Positions 1 to 8,934 are shown, counted from the stretch's first letter. The stretch: DNA of 64,000 nt from Oscillospiraceae bacterium (GCA_902778665.1 CACYYN010000003.1:1-64000), one strand, 5' to 3'. Notes: generated by a model from the letters alone, not told the origin. A program made the numbers and translations.

Positions 1-59
1 TCAATTTTCAAGGTACATTGTCTCTCGTTTTTGTTGTCCCTCTCGGCGACAGCTTGGTT

Positions 60-88
60 AATATACCACACCATCCCACTCTTGTCAA
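60..88 (-). promoter_or_regulatory. Strong leftward sigma-A promoter, probably of an rRNA operon beyond the left edge
   Basis: Read on the minus strand, a perfect -35 TTGACA (83-88) is followed after 17 bases by TATATT (60-65). The roughly 55 transcribed bases before the window edge end in ACCTTGAAAATTGA, a string typical of leaders and spacers around 16S and 23S genes in Clostridia. No coding frame is visible between the promoter and the edge. I infer an rrn operon running leftward, away from the origin; a tRNA operon or other strongly expressed gene is the alternative. Confidence 0.55.
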
Positions 89-183
89 CACTTTTTTTCG
101 GATTTTTTTGATTTTTTTCAAAAAAGTTTGAAACCGCCAAATATAGTATTTGACAGTTTCAAAACACAATATATATGGTGTAA

Positions 184-957
184 TCAGTTCTCCACCAGGT
201 AATCCGTAATTTTTGGTTCTCTGAAATTTTCTGAAAAAATCAAAGAAATTTTTTCAAGATTTTTCTCCAGCCTTGCAGAAAGATCTGCCTGTGAGCTTTC
301 CAGATTCCCGCTCTGCTCAAGCTCAGCCGGATCGCCGTAGAGGTTTGAAAACAGGTTTCTGTACATCAAACTCGCTGTCAACATACGCTTATACAAATCG
401 AAGGGCAGATAACCCTGCTGCAGGTATGCAGCAAAGTCTTCCTCAGTTGCATTTTCTCCCAAAGCACTTTCTGCAGCCTCCATTATCTGATTGGAAAGCT
501 CTTCATTCAACTCCGGTGTCATTTCCAGGTTGTTGTCTTTCGCATACAGAAGAATGTTACGGTATTCCATTATGTCTCTTCTGGCGTATTCCGGCGGGAC
601 ATCAGACCATGTTCTTCCGGTTTCCTCTTCAAAAGGATCCTCCCATGACATAGTCAAGCCAACCTGGCTATAGGCTTCCATCGTATTTTCGATCTGCAGG
701 GCATAACTGCTGTAAAAGTAGAAGTACTCCTCCCAGGATACCGGTATGTCGTTTACCGTGCACACAATCTCTTCAGGATCATGAGATCGATACAGGGCAT
801 CAAAATCGACAGTACGAATTGTCGGTGCAGGAGGCACATATGCATTGGCCGCTTCCTCCTCTGCTGCCCGCGCAGCCATTGCTTTCACCTGATAGACGCT
901 CAAACAACCGGTGAACAGCAAGCAGATCAGTAATCCTGCTGCAATTATTTTTTTCAT
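184..957 (-). CDS. Lipoprotein with PrsA/SurA-like N-terminal chaperone region
   Basis: A 257-residue exported lipoprotein. The signal peptide ends in a lipobox (LFTGC, Cys about residue 18), so the mature protein should be anchored to the outer face of the membrane. Residues 60-210 are helix-rich and acidic and contain a V-N-D/G-x-x-V-S-x-x-E-Y pattern like the N-terminal domain of PrsA/SurA foldases. No parvulin PPIase domain follows: the protein ends after about 45 further polar residues. It lies 94 bp downstream of mfd on the same strand, a position often held by PrsA-type genes in Clostridia. The foldase-like role is inferred from signal type, helical pattern and position; the sequence identity is weak. 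Confidence 0.6.
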   Translation of the reverse strand: MKKIIAAGLLICLLFTGCLSVYQVKAMAARAAEEEAANAYVPPAPTIRTVDFDALYRSHDPEEIVCTVNDIPVSWEEYFYFYSSYALQIENTMEAYSQVGLTMSWEDPFEEETGRTWSDVPPEYARRDIMEYRNILLYAKDNNLEMTPELNEELSNQIMEAAESALGENATEEDFAAYLQQGYLPFDLYKRMLTASLMYRNLFSNLYGDPAELEQSGNLESSQADLSARLEKNLEKISLIFSENFREPKITDYLVEN

Positions 958-1051
958 TTTGTTTCCTCCAGGCGGCGGATCGTTTTTTATTACCGACGCC
1001 TCTGCATAGCCTCATATTCTTTCTATTATTATATTACGCTTTCGGATGCAG

Positions 1052-4000
1052 TCAAGCAGAATCGGATTTCCAGTCTCGCACAAAACGTCTGGCCTCATCA
1101 ATGACCTGACTTTTGGAACGGATTTTCAGGCTCAGACATGGTTTAGACCCTGCTTCCACTTTCAGTCTTCCCTTATACGGGTCTGTTGCGTACAGACGGG
1201 AAACTTTTTCCATGTCGAATTCGCGCAGCGTAAAGCGAAGGCTGCCCTGCTTCTGAGAAATATCTGTAATGCCGGCAGCGCCTGCCTCGCCACGCAAAAG
1301 TGCCACCTGAATGAGAGAACTGACACCGGGAGGCGGATCACCGAAGCGGTCGATCAGTTCATCGAGCAGATCGTCCGCTTCCTCTTCTGTCCGAACCATC
1401 GCTATCTGACGATAGAGTTCCATTCTCTGCTCGGAAGAGGGAACATAGCGCTCCGGTATGCTGGCTGCCACCGCAAGATCTGCAGAGCACTCTGCCTTTG
1501 CGGGAACCTCGATGCCGCGTGCTTCCAGAACAGCCTCGTTGAGCAGCTTCATATACATATCATATCCAACATCCGCCATATGGCCGGACTGCTCGGCACC
1601 GAGAAGATTCCCCGCACCGCGGATCTCCAGATCTCGCAAAGCAATTTTCACCCCGGATCCGAAAGCCGCAAAATCACGGATGGCATTGAGTCTTTTTTCC
1701 GCATCTTCCGTAAGTATTTTATCTCTGCGGAAGGTCAGATAGGCACTCGCCCTCCTGGAAGACCGGCCAACCCGGCCTCGGATCTGATGCAGCTGAGCAA
1801 GACCCAGACGGTCTGCATCCTCAATGATCAGCGTATTGACATTGGGAATGTCGATACCGGTTTCAATGATGGTGGTGCACACCAGAATCTGCGCTTCCCC
1901 ACTCACAACACGATCCATCACGTCAGAGAGCATCTGCTTATCCATTTTGCCGTGGGCAACGGCAACTGTCACCTCACTGCCGAGAAGCTCTGTAATTTTC
2001 CGTGCCGTGCGGTCAATATCGTCAATCCGGTTGTGGAGATAATACACCTGCCCGCCGCGCTGCAGTTCCCGGACCATGGCATCGGCCAGCAGGTTCCAGT
2101 CATGCTCCATGACAAAGGTCTGGACCGGAAGCCTGTCTTCTGGCGGTTCTTCAATGTTGGACATATCCCGGATGCCGGACATGGCCATATTCATGGTGCG
2201 GGGAATCGGTGTTGCTGACAGGGTTAGGACATCCACACCCCGGGACAGTTCCTTGATATGTTCCTTATGGGTCACCCCAAAGCGTTGCTCCTCGTCTACC
2301 ACCAGAAGCCCGAGATTTTTAAACTTTACGTCTTTTGAAAGAAGGCGGTGTGTGCCGATGGCAAAGTCACAGGCGCCGGAAGCAATTTTCTTTAATGCTT
2401 CCGATGTTTTCTGTCCGGTTGTAAACCGGCTCAGAACTTCAATTTCCACAGGGAAACCGAAAAAACGCTGCAGAGCTGTCTGATAATGCTGCTGGGCAAG
2501 AACTGTAGTCGGGCAGAGCAGAGCCGCCTGCTTTCCATCCAAAATACATTTCATTACCGCCCGGAAAGCAACTTCGGTTTTTCCAAAACCTACATCACCG
2601 CAGAGAAGTCGGTCCATCGGTACGGAAGATTCCATATCCTTTTTGATTTCCGCGGCGCACCGGAGCTGATCATCCGTCTCGGTATAGGAAAAGTTCTCCT
2701 CAAATTCCCGCTGCCATTCACTGTCAGGTGCGAAAGCATATCCCGGTGTTTTCAGCCGTTCGGCATAAAGAGTGATCAAACGCTTTGCCATGTCTTTCGC
2801 TGCGCCCTTTGCACGGGAGCGCCGTTTCTCCCACTCTACACCGCCCATTTTAGAAAGCTTCACATTGGCATCCTGGGTTACGGCAGTATATTTGGAGACA
2901 AGATCAAGCTGCGTAGCCGGGACGTACAAAACATCCGACCCGGCATATACTATCTTAATATAGTCCTTTTCATAGCCGTCCACTTCCATGCGGACAATTC
3001 CGGTGAATTTGCCTATTCCGTGGTTTTCATGCACCACATAATCTCCAACGGAAAGATCAGCAAAGGACTCGATCCGCACTCTGCCGGAGGGCAGTTTTTT
3101 TCTGGCGGCATTCCTGCTTTTTCTGCGCAAAAGCTGTGCATCTGTAAGAATGGCAAGCCGAATGCCAGGATATTCCATTCCGGCTGAGACCGCACCGATT
3201 GAAACCGTACAGCGCCCTTTGACCGGAAGCGTCTGATCATCCGGGGCAAGGAAGGCCGGAACATCGTGCTCCGAAAGAAAGCTGCAAAGCACTTCGGCTC
3301 GCCGCCTGTCTCCCGCCAGGATCGCTACGGAGCAGCCCGCTTTCAGAAGCTGCCTGGCATCTTCTGCGGCAGTCTGTGCATTGCCGGCATAAGAAGGCAA
3401 CTGTTTGGCCGGAATACTTATAATGGTGCGCGGCGCTATGGGGTTTCGTCCAACTGTAAATGCGTCTGCCATGTAGAGCGGAAAATCCTCCAGCCTTTTC
3501 AGAAGCCGATCAAAGGAGAGGAAAAAGCCATCCTCCGAGGCGGAAACAAGGGAACGGCGGCCAAGCTCCCGGATATCCTCCGAGAGCCGCTTCATATATT
3601 CCCTGGCACGTTCCGCACATCTTCCGGGCTGGTCCAGAAAGATAAAAGCATCCTCCGGGATATAGTCTGCTCCGGATGCCATCGGGTAGATCATGGGAAG
3701 ATAGCGGTCACTGTCCGTCATCAGAATTCCGCTGCGCAGGCGCTCGGCATCCGCACGCATGTTTGCGGCAAGCGTTGCCGCATTGTCTGACGTTCTGCGT
3801 TTCGCATAACGGGCAGCAGATGCCTCGATCTCCCGGCAGAGTACTTCCGTCCCCCCGGGCGAGAGCGTAGGCAGGGTTTCTGCCGCAGGCAGAATGATAC
3901 AGGCGTCAATGGGATCGTTCCTGCGCTGCGACTGTACATCAAAAGAGGACATGGAGTCAATTTCGTCGCCCCAGAACTCAATTCGGACAGGTTCCGAGGA

Positions 4001-4558
4001 CGAAGGAGAGAAAAAGTCCAGAATCCCGCCGCGGCGGGCAAATTGTCCCGGGCCTTCCACCTGCTCGGTACGGGAATATCCGCAGCGGACCAGAGCATCT
4101 TCAAGATCCTCCGGCGGACAGGCTGCATCACTGCGGACTTCGAAAGCTGCGCGAAGAAGAGCATCGGGAGGAATTGTCCTCTGCATAAGCCCTGGGACAG
4201 AAGCCACGTGAATTCGAACGCTTCCTTTCGCCAGAGAATAGAGGGCCGCGATTCTGCTCTGCTCTGCCTGTCTGGAGGCAGCCTCCGTGGGATAGAAAGT
4301 ATATTCCCGCATGCCGAGAACGGAAATTTGTTCTCCCAGCATGGAACGCAGATCATTGGCAAAATTTTCAGCGGAGGTATCGTCCGGGCAGAGCACAAAC
4401 ATTTTTTCTTCCGGTGCTTCCGCCAGTGCAGCGGCAAGATTTGCCCGGTGCACTGCAGAAAGCCCGGAAATAAGCGCAGGAAGCCCGCCGCTCTCCCGCA
4501 GACCCGGGAGGGCAGAGGCTTCCTTATTATTCAATATCTGTCGGAATAAAATATTCAT
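1052..4558 (-). CDS. mfd: Transcription-repair coupling factor Mfd
   Basis: Mfd releases RNA polymerase stalled at DNA damage and recruits UvrA. At 1168 residues it has the usual length. The UvrB-like N-terminal region covers about residues 1-350. The RNA-polymerase-interacting domain is near 501-570 (VGDYVVHENHGIGKF). The RecG-like translocase follows, with Walker A GDVGFGKT near 653-660, the DEEQ box near 755-758, and the TRG and autoinhibitory regions after it. The start gives the family-typical N-terminus. Upstream is the aroE-like gene (63 bp gap) and downstream the PrsA-like lipoprotein, so the three may be co-transcribed. Nothing appears truncated. Confidence 0.97.
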   Translation of the reverse strand: MNILFRQILNNKEASALPGLRESGGLPALISGLSAVHRANLAAALAEAPEEKMFVLCPDDTSAENFANDLRSMLGEQISVLGMREYTFYPTEAASRQAEQSRIAALYSLAKGSVRIHVASVPGLMQRTIPPDALLRAAFEVRSDAACPPEDLEDALVRCGYSRTEQVEGPGQFARRGGILDFFSPSSSEPVRIEFWGDEIDSMSSFDVQSQRRNDPIDACIILPAAETLPTLSPGGTEVLCREIEASAARYAKRRTSDNAATLAANMRADAERLRSGILMTDSDRYLPMIYPMASGADYIPEDAFIFLDQPGRCAERAREYMKRLSEDIRELGRRSLVSASEDGFFLSFDRLLKRLEDFPLYMADAFTVGRNPIAPRTIISIPAKQLPSYAGNAQTAAEDARQLLKAGCSVAILAGDRRRAEVLCSFLSEHDVPAFLAPDDQTLPVKGRCTVSIGAVSAGMEYPGIRLAILTDAQLLRRKSRNAARKKLPSGRVRIESFADLSVGDYVVHENHGIGKFTGIVRMEVDGYEKDYIKIVYAGSDVLYVPATQLDLVSKYTAVTQDANVKLSKMGGVEWEKRRSRAKGAAKDMAKRLITLYAERLKTPGYAFAPDSEWQREFEENFSYTETDDQLRCAAEIKKDMESSVPMDRLLCGDVGFGKTEVAFRAVMKCILDGKQAALLCPTTVLAQQHYQTALQRFFGFPVEIEVLSRFTTGQKTSEALKKIASGACDFAIGTHRLLSKDVKFKNLGLLVVDEEQRFGVTHKEHIKELSRGVDVLTLSATPIPRTMNMAMSGIRDMSNIEEPPEDRLPVQTFVMEHDWNLLADAMVRELQRGGQVYYLHNRIDDIDRTARKITELLGSEVTVAVAHGKMDKQMLSDVMDRVVSGEAQILVCTTIIETGIDIPNVNTLIIEDADRLGLAQLHQIRGRVGRSSRRASAYLTFRRDKILTEDAEKRLNAIRDFAAFGSGVKIALRDLEIRGAGNLLGAEQSGHMADVGYDMYMKLLNEAVLEARGIEVPAKAECSADLAVAASIPERYVPSSEQRMELYRQIAMVRTEEEADDLLDELIDRFGDPPPGVSSLIQVALLRGEAGAAGITDISQKQGSLRFTLREFDMEKVSRLYATDPYKGRLKVEAGSKPCLSLKIRSKSQVIDEARRFVRDWKSDSA

Positions 4559-4621
4559 TGCAGGGGAATTATAGCATTTCGGTGCGAAAGATTCAATTAT
4601 GAATCACGCTTTTGCCTGCGC

Positions 4622-5476
4622 CTACAGACCGAATTCCTTTTTCAGCGTCTCCATCATCAGCTCCTGCGGAGCATCTACACCCGTCCAAAGCTTGAAATTC
4701 AGAGCACCCTGCCTTGCCAGCATACCGAGGCCGTTGACGGTTTTCGCTCCTCGACGCTTTGCCTCCCCGAGGAAAAGAGAATTTGGGTCATTGAAGATCA
4801 CGTCTGTGACGACCATATCGGAGCGAATGGTATCATAGTTGATATCCGGCCTCTGATCGGTATTCGGATAAAGACCGACGGAGGTAGCATTGGACAGAAT
4901 GTCTGCATCCTGCGGAATATCTACCGTTCCCTTCCAGGGCAAATAGACAGCGGAGGCATTCGTCCTGCGGTTTAAGAGGGATACCAGTTCCTGTCCCCGG
5001 GTTTCATTGCCGTTTATGACGGTGATCTTCTTTGCCCCTGCAAGAGCACATTCCACAGCAATGGCGCGGGCAGCCCCGCCGGCACCCAGCACGGCAATAT
5101 GCTTTCCTGCCACATCAACACCTTCATCCACCAGAGACATCAGGTAGCCTTTCCCGTCCGTGTTCTCTCCGAACAGAACGCCGTTATTGTTCACGACCGT
5201 ATTGACTGCGCCGATGATCTCGGCAGCTTCCGAGAGCTCATCAAGATACTGCAGAACGGCAACCTTGTGGGGAATGGTGAGATTAACGCCCCGCATATGA
5301 AAGGCTCTCACACCGTCCATCGCCTTTCCCAGGTCCTCCGCTTTCACCAGAACGGTAAGGTACCTGTAATTCAATCCCTTCTCGAAGAAGGCGGCTTCCT
5401 CTACAACTCCGGTGGGGTTTTCATCGATAGGATTGCCGAAGCATCCCACCAGCTCTGCTCTGTAATTTTTGCTCAT
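4622..5476 (-). CDS. aroE: Shikimate dehydrogenase-family protein (AroE-like) with atypical substrate motif
   Basis: A 284-residue protein of the AroE/quinate-shikimate dehydrogenase fold. It keeps the catalytic lysine motif NLTIPHK (residues about 65-71), the ENTDGKG motif with the catalytic Asp (about 105), and the dinucleotide-binding loop GAGGAAR (about 130-136). Canonical AroE binds shikimate through two serines in an HSxSP motif near residue 14. Here the region reads GNPIDENPTG and both serines are absent. The family assignment is therefore secure, but reduction of 3-dehydroshikimate is only the default guess. A promoter (TTTACA, 17 bp, TAAAAT) lies at 5564-5592, and the short leader can fold into a hairpin. 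The stop codon is TAG. Confidence 0.8.
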   Translation of the reverse strand: MSKNYRAELVGCFGNPIDENPTGVVEEAAFFEKGLNYRYLTVLVKAEDLGKAMDGVRAFHMRGVNLTIPHKVAVLQYLDELSEAAEIIGAVNTVVNNNGVLFGENTDGKGYLMSLVDEGVDVAGKHIAVLGAGGAARAIAVECALAGAKKITVINGNETRGQELVSLLNRRTNASAVYLPWKGTVDIPQDADILSNATSVGLYPNTDQRPDINYDTIRSDMVVTDVIFNDPNSLFLGEAKRRGAKTVNGLGMLARQGALNFKLWTGVDAPQELMMETLKKEFGL

Positions 5477-5498
5477 GTTTTTTCCTCTCTTTTTTGTT

Positions 5499-5557
5499 TT
5501 TAAGACTCAGGAGTGACGTTGCAAACCCCAGATAGCTCAGGGTCACCCCTCCTTTTT
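5499..5557 (-). promoter_or_regulatory. Structured 5' leader of the aroE-like gene
   Basis: The predicted transcript start is near 5557. The leader contains AGGGGTGAC, which pairs over nine positions (one G-U) with GTCACTCCT about 24 bases later; an inner CCC/GGG pairing extends the fold. No T-box sequence (AGGGTGG) or other riboswitch consensus I know could be matched. There is no U-run directly after the stem, so it does not look like a terminator. It could be a small regulatory RNA element or simply a stabilising hairpin. Confidence 0.4.
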
Positions 5558-5563
5558 CTGTTT

Positions 5564-5592
5564 ATTTTACAGCAAAAAAGAATCTCTGTAAA
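5564..5592 (-). promoter_or_regulatory. Promoter of the aroE-like gene
   Basis: Minus strand -35 TTTACA (5587-5592), a 17-base spacer and -10 TAAAAT (5564-5569). It is well placed for aroE and probably also serves mfd and the downstream lipoprotein gene. Confidence 0.6.
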
Positions 5593-5702
5593 TATACCCG
5601 GAAGGCGTATTACAACAGAATATTTTTCTTTTCTATTCGCACACGGGATCAGGATGTGATACAATGCACACTGTCATCAAAACGAACCAGGAGATAAGAC
5701 AA

Positions 5703-5960
5703 ATGAAATCCGGTGTTTCCAGTGCTTTTCAGGAAATAGACGTACACAACATGACCAGAGTGCAGGCCATAACCGCAATCGACGCAAAACTCCGCAAAGC
5801 GGACAGCTCCGTTTATCAGCTCAGAGTAATCCACGGATTCCACGGCGGAACCGTACTGCGGGACGCGGTGCGGGCGCACTATCGGAATCATCCGAAGGTG
5901 AAGCGGATGGAACTGGGACTGAACCAGGGCGAGACCACCTTCATTCTACGGGAATTATAA
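5703..5960 (+). CDS. Small stand-alone Smr-domain protein
   Basis: An 85-residue protein that is almost entirely an Smr domain: the opening EIDVHNMTR strand-turn, the IHGFHGG motif equivalent to the HGxG nuclease or binding loop, and a C-terminal strand with GETTFIL. Smr domains nick or bind nucleic acid, either alone or at the end of MutS2; here nothing else is attached. The first possible ATG (5664) has a poor ribosome site and overlaps a possible -10 (TACAAT, 5660-5665). The ATG at 5703 has AGGAG ten bases upstream and is preferred. The gene stands alone between the aroE promoter and a strong hairpin. The cellular role is unknown. Confidence 0.75.
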   Translation: MKSGVSSAFQEIDVHNMTRVQAITAIDAKLRKADSSVYQLRVIHGFHGGTVLRDAVRAHYRNHPKVKRMELGLNQGETTFILREL

Positions 5961-6067
5961 ACTCTTTCTGAACACCCCCTGCAGCTTTCTGCTTTCTATC
6001 GCAGGCATACATGGCAGAAGAATGCCTCATACTGCAGAAATGAACTATCTTCCCAACGCCGAAATAT

Positions 6068-6109
6068 AAGAAGGGCATTTGAGTCTTGGCAGACTCAAAT
6101 GCCCTTCTT
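6068..6109. terminator. Perfect 18-bp inverted repeat between convergent genes
   Basis: AAGAAGGGCATTTGAGTC and its exact complement are separated by six bases. The repeat lies between the Smr gene (+) and the GyrI-like gene (-) and probably terminates both, although the flanking T-runs are weak. Confidence 0.6.
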
Positions 6110-6140
6110 GTGCCGAAAAGCCCCTGATATCAGGATTTTC

Positions 6141-6452
6141 TTACTTTTCTTTTATCGGAATCCACACTTCCGCATAATACGCCGGATCCTGCATTTCTTT
6201 TTCGAAATCTGCCGGATTGCTGTAATACTCGATATTGTATCCCTCAGCAATCTCATATGAACTTGAAGGCAGCCATTCAGAGAAAATTCTGCGGTTCAGT
6301 TCCTGCAGAGGAAGCGGCATGGCTCCGCAGCAAGGAAAGATTGCCCATGTATGTTCTCTTATTTCATGAACATCCAGCTTCCCAGCCTCCGTCTGCTTTG
6401 CAACATAATCATCATATGTGACAGCATCTTCAATGATTTTCGCCCAGTTCAT
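6141..6452 (-). CDS. Short GyrI-like effector-binding protein (C-terminal half only)
   Basis: A 103-residue protein. Residues about 30-103 match the second half of the GyrI-like ligand-binding domain found at the end of AraC/MerR-type regulators: the strand HTWAIFPC, then EWLPSSSYEIAEGYNIEYY and the terminal WIPIKE. A complete GyrI-like domain has about 150 residues and two repeats; the DNA-binding part and first repeat are missing. A strong ribosome site (GGAGG, 7 bp before ATG) argues that the short form is translated. It may be a remnant of an AraC-family gene or a real single-repeat binding protein. Confidence 0.6.
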   Translation of the reverse strand: MNWAKIIEDAVTYDDYVAKQTEAGKLDVHEIREHTWAIFPCCGAMPLPLQELNRRIFSEWLPSSSYEIAEGYNIEYYSNPADFEKEMQDPAYYAEVWIPIKEK

Positions 6453-6531
6453 CCGGCAACCTCCAAGCTGATTGTGGCATCAGTATAACATTCCTGCGCT
6501 ATGAGTTCCCGACAATCCTTGCTCACTTTTG

Positions 6532-7437
6532 TCAGCACAGGCTCTCTTCCATCTTCCGGGCCAAACGATGCAGAATTGCCTGAGCCTCAAAGACAGAAAC
6601 CTGTTTAAAGTGAATTTTTGCGCCTGGGCGGAGCTGGGCGGCAATCGGAATGTCGGCGGAGATCACATGGGCGATCTTGGCGTAGCCGCCGGATGTCTGG
6701 CAGCCTGCCATCAGAAGAATCGGCTGACCGTCTGCCGGAACCTGGATATCTCCCTTCCGAACGGCTTCGGATAGTATGTTGCCGTCATGCCCCGGGGAAA
6801 AGGAAACCGGCGGCCCGAAGAGGCGAATACCCATGCGATCGCTCTTTGGAGAATAGCAATATTCCCCCTTATAAAAAGCAGAGAGCCCGGTCTCAGAGAA
6901 ATGATCGGCCTGGGTCCCCTCTATCACACGGAGAACTGCTTCGTTTTGCGGCAGGGGAAGCGGATCGGCACTCATAAATCTGGGAGGCGGAAGCAGATCC
7001 GAAAGGGTCGTCAGTCTTTCCCCTTTTGAAACCGGTTCCGGACAGAGAGATTTCACTTCAAGGCCACCGGAAAAGGCGAGATAGGCACGCATACCTCTTT
7101 CAACCGGGCAGGAGAGCAGTTCATCACCCGGTTCAGCATTCAGGGTCTGATGTGTGGCATAAACACACTTTTCCCCGCCATGAAAAATTGCAACAGCATC
7201 CAATCCTCCGACAACAGCAAACGCTGTCCGGGATGAAAAACGGATGCCAGGCAGGAGAAACGTCGCTTCCAGGAGAAACGCATCATCCGCGTTGCCGACC
7301 AGCCGATTGGCTAGAACAGCGCGGAAAGAATCCATCGGCCCACCGGCAGAGACACCGAGCGGCTGCAGATTATGATGTTTTGTGGAAACAGGAAGGGTCA
7401 GAAAGCCTTTATTGGTGATTTCAATCAAATCTCCCAC
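6532..7437 (-). CDS. pxpC: 5-oxoprolinase subunit PxpC (biotin-dependent carboxyltransferase-like)
   Basis: A 301-residue member of the KipA/allophanate hydrolase subunit 2 family. With PxpA and PxpB it hydrolyses 5-oxoproline (pyroglutamate) to glutamate using ATP in the cytosol. Family landmarks are the N-terminal QPLGVSAGGPMD, the NRLVGN segment and the C-terminal CQTSGGYAKIAHVI. It is last in a pxpA-pxpB-pxpC operon and overlaps pxpB by 13 bp, which suggests translational coupling. No lactam transporter lies beside the operon. In Bacillus the KipA homologue was first described as antagonising the sporulation-kinase inhibitor KipI; the enzymatic role is the more general one. Confidence 0.9.
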   Translation of the reverse strand: MGDLIEITNKGFLTLPVSTKHHNLQPLGVSAGGPMDSFRAVLANRLVGNADDAFLLEATFLLPGIRFSSRTAFAVVGGLDAVAIFHGGEKCVYATHQTLNAEPGDELLSCPVERGMRAYLAFSGGLEVKSLCPEPVSKGERLTTLSDLLPPPRFMSADPLPLPQNEAVLRVIEGTQADHFSETGLSAFYKGEYCYSPKSDRMGIRLFGPPVSFSPGHDGNILSEAVRKGDIQVPADGQPILLMAGCQTSGGYAKIAHVISADIPIAAQLRPGAKIHFKQVSVFEAQAILHRLARKMEESLC

Positions 7438-8120
7438 CTCCCGCTCCGTTCTATTTCCCTAAAGGAACTTTCATCCACGGGCACAAAGCGGATTGTATCT
7501 CCCGGTTGAATCAGAGAGAGGGCCTTTTCGTCAAACAGCCTGAGGGGTGTACAACCGATAATATTCCATCCGCCGGGTGAGAGCTCAGGATAGACGCCCG
7601 TCTGTTCCCCGGCAATACCGACGCTTCCTCCCCGGACAGACTGCCTGGGCGTCGCTCTGCGGGGACAGGCAATAGAAGGGTCCATTCCGCCGAGATAAGG
7701 GAATCCGGGACGAAAGCCCAGCATAAAGACATGGTAATCCGGCAGAGCATGTCGGCGGATCACCTCTGCAACGGAAAGATGTGCATGAGAAGCAACCTCC
7801 TCCAGATCCGGACCGAACACTTCCCCGTAGCATACGGGAATATGCAGAAGCCTTCCCTGAGACTGCTCTGCCTCTGTATCCGGTGCCGGCAGCGAACGGA
7901 GAAACAGACAGAGCTGGCCATAGGTCACACGCAACGGATCATATTCCACAGTTAGGGTACGGTAGGCAGGGATACAGCCGAGGATTCCGTCGAATGATGC
8001 ATGCTGAATCTGCCGGCTTAAAGCATGCACGCGGGCATTGACTGTAGAAGAGATGACATTGTCCAGGACGATGTCTATTGCGCTGTCACCGTGGGGAAGA
8101 AGCATAAGATCAGCTTTCAT
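7425..8120 (-). CDS. pxpB: 5-oxoprolinase subunit PxpB (KipI family)
   Basis: A 231-residue protein of the KipI/allophanate hydrolase subunit 1 family. Recognisable segments are LPHGDSAIDIVLD at the N-terminus, PAYRTLTVEYDP near residue 55, and FMLGFRPGFPYLGGMD with ATPRQSVRGGSVGIAGEQTGVYP in the C-terminal half. A longer frame opens upstream, but the family N-terminus begins at the ATG at 8120. It overlaps pxpA by 11 bp and pxpC by 13 bp, so the three subunits are probably made together. Confidence 0.9.
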   Translation of the reverse strand: MKADLMLLPHGDSAIDIVLDNVISSTVNARVHALSRQIQHASFDGILGCIPAYRTLTVEYDPLRVTYGQLCLFLRSLPAPDTEAEQSQGRLLHIPVCYGEVFGPDLEEVASHAHLSVAEVIRRHALPDYHVFMLGFRPGFPYLGGMDPSIACPRRATPRQSVRGGSVGIAGEQTGVYPELSPGGWNIIGCTPLRLFDEKALSLIQPGDTIRFVPVDESSFREIERSGRWEI

Positions 8121-8892
8121 ACTCTCTCTCTCCGGCAAAAGGCCGAATGACAACACCGGCTTCATGAAGTGCTCTGCTGACAGACCGAGCGAGGCTGACT
8201 GCCTCCGGATTGTCGCCATGGAGGCAGACAGAATCACAGAGAACCGGAATCCTGTTGCCGGTTTTCGTGATGACAATGCCTTCTTTCACAGCGGCAAGCA
8301 CCCGGTCAGAAATTTCTGCGGGATCGGAAAGAACAGCGTTTTCCCGGGTACGTGGGACAAGGCTGCCGTCATCACTGTAAGCCCGGTCAGCAAAGAACTC
8401 CGCTGCACAGTGGATATTATGACTCTTCGCCGCCCTCTCCATGGCACTTCCGGCAGGGCAGAGGAGCATGAGAGAGGATTTATAGAGGAAAAGAGCAGTC
8501 ACAACCGCTTCTGCCAGAGCTGGATCCTTCGCCGCCGCATTGTAGAGTGCTCCATGCGGTTTCACGTAGGAGACCCGGGTACCCTCAGCCCGGCAGATCC
8601 CGTCCAGAGCTCCGATCTGCATGAGCAGACAGTCCGTCACCTCGGCAGGTGAAAGAGCCATGTAGCGACGCCCGAACCCCATAAGATCCGGATACCCCGG
8701 ATGTGCACCGACAGTGACGCCGTTCTGCACCGCAAGAGACACTGCCCTGCGGATGACAGCCGGATCACCGCCATGCCAGCCACAGGCAATGTTGACAGAG
8801 GAAACCAGCGGAATCAGCTCATCATCCGAGCCGTAGCGATATACACCGAAGCCTTCTCCGAGATCGGCATTAAGGTCAATGAACGCATACAT
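8110..8892 (-). CDS. pxpA: 5-oxoprolinase subunit PxpA (LamB/YcsF family)
   Basis: A 260-residue LamB/YcsF protein, the first subunit of ATP-dependent 5-oxoprolinase. It begins with the signature DLNADLGEGFG and continues with NIACGWHGGDP, GAHPGYPDLMGFGRR, YVKPHGALYN and FADRAYSDDGSLVPR, residues that line the presumed metal and substrate site. The start at 8892 has GGAGG nine bases upstream; 30 codons of open frame further upstream are not conserved. It leads the pxpABC operon, divergent from larC. Confidence 0.92.
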   Translation of the reverse strand: MYAFIDLNADLGEGFGVYRYGSDDELIPLVSSVNIACGWHGGDPAVIRRAVSLAVQNGVTVGAHPGYPDLMGFGRRYMALSPAEVTDCLLMQIGALDGICRAEGTRVSYVKPHGALYNAAAKDPALAEAVVTALFLYKSSLMLLCPAGSAMERAAKSHNIHCAAEFFADRAYSDDGSLVPRTRENAVLSDPAEISDRVLAAVKEGIVITKTGNRIPVLCDSVCLHGDNPEAVSLARSVSRALHEAGVVIRPFAGEREYES

Positions 8893-8934
8893 TCTGTTGC
8901 CTCCGCATTTTTCAATAATATATAATATGTAGAT

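Noticed and set aside
1046..2218. Long plus-strand open frame opposite mfd (390 codons)
   Set aside because: It is antisense to a well-conserved gene, has no recognisable family features and arises from codon bias; similar frames opposite gyrB and serS were dismissed for the same reason.
5499..5560. T-box or other known riboswitch before the aroE-like gene
   Set aside because: The T-box bulge sequence is missing and the leader is only about 80 bases; kept only as an unassigned structured leader.
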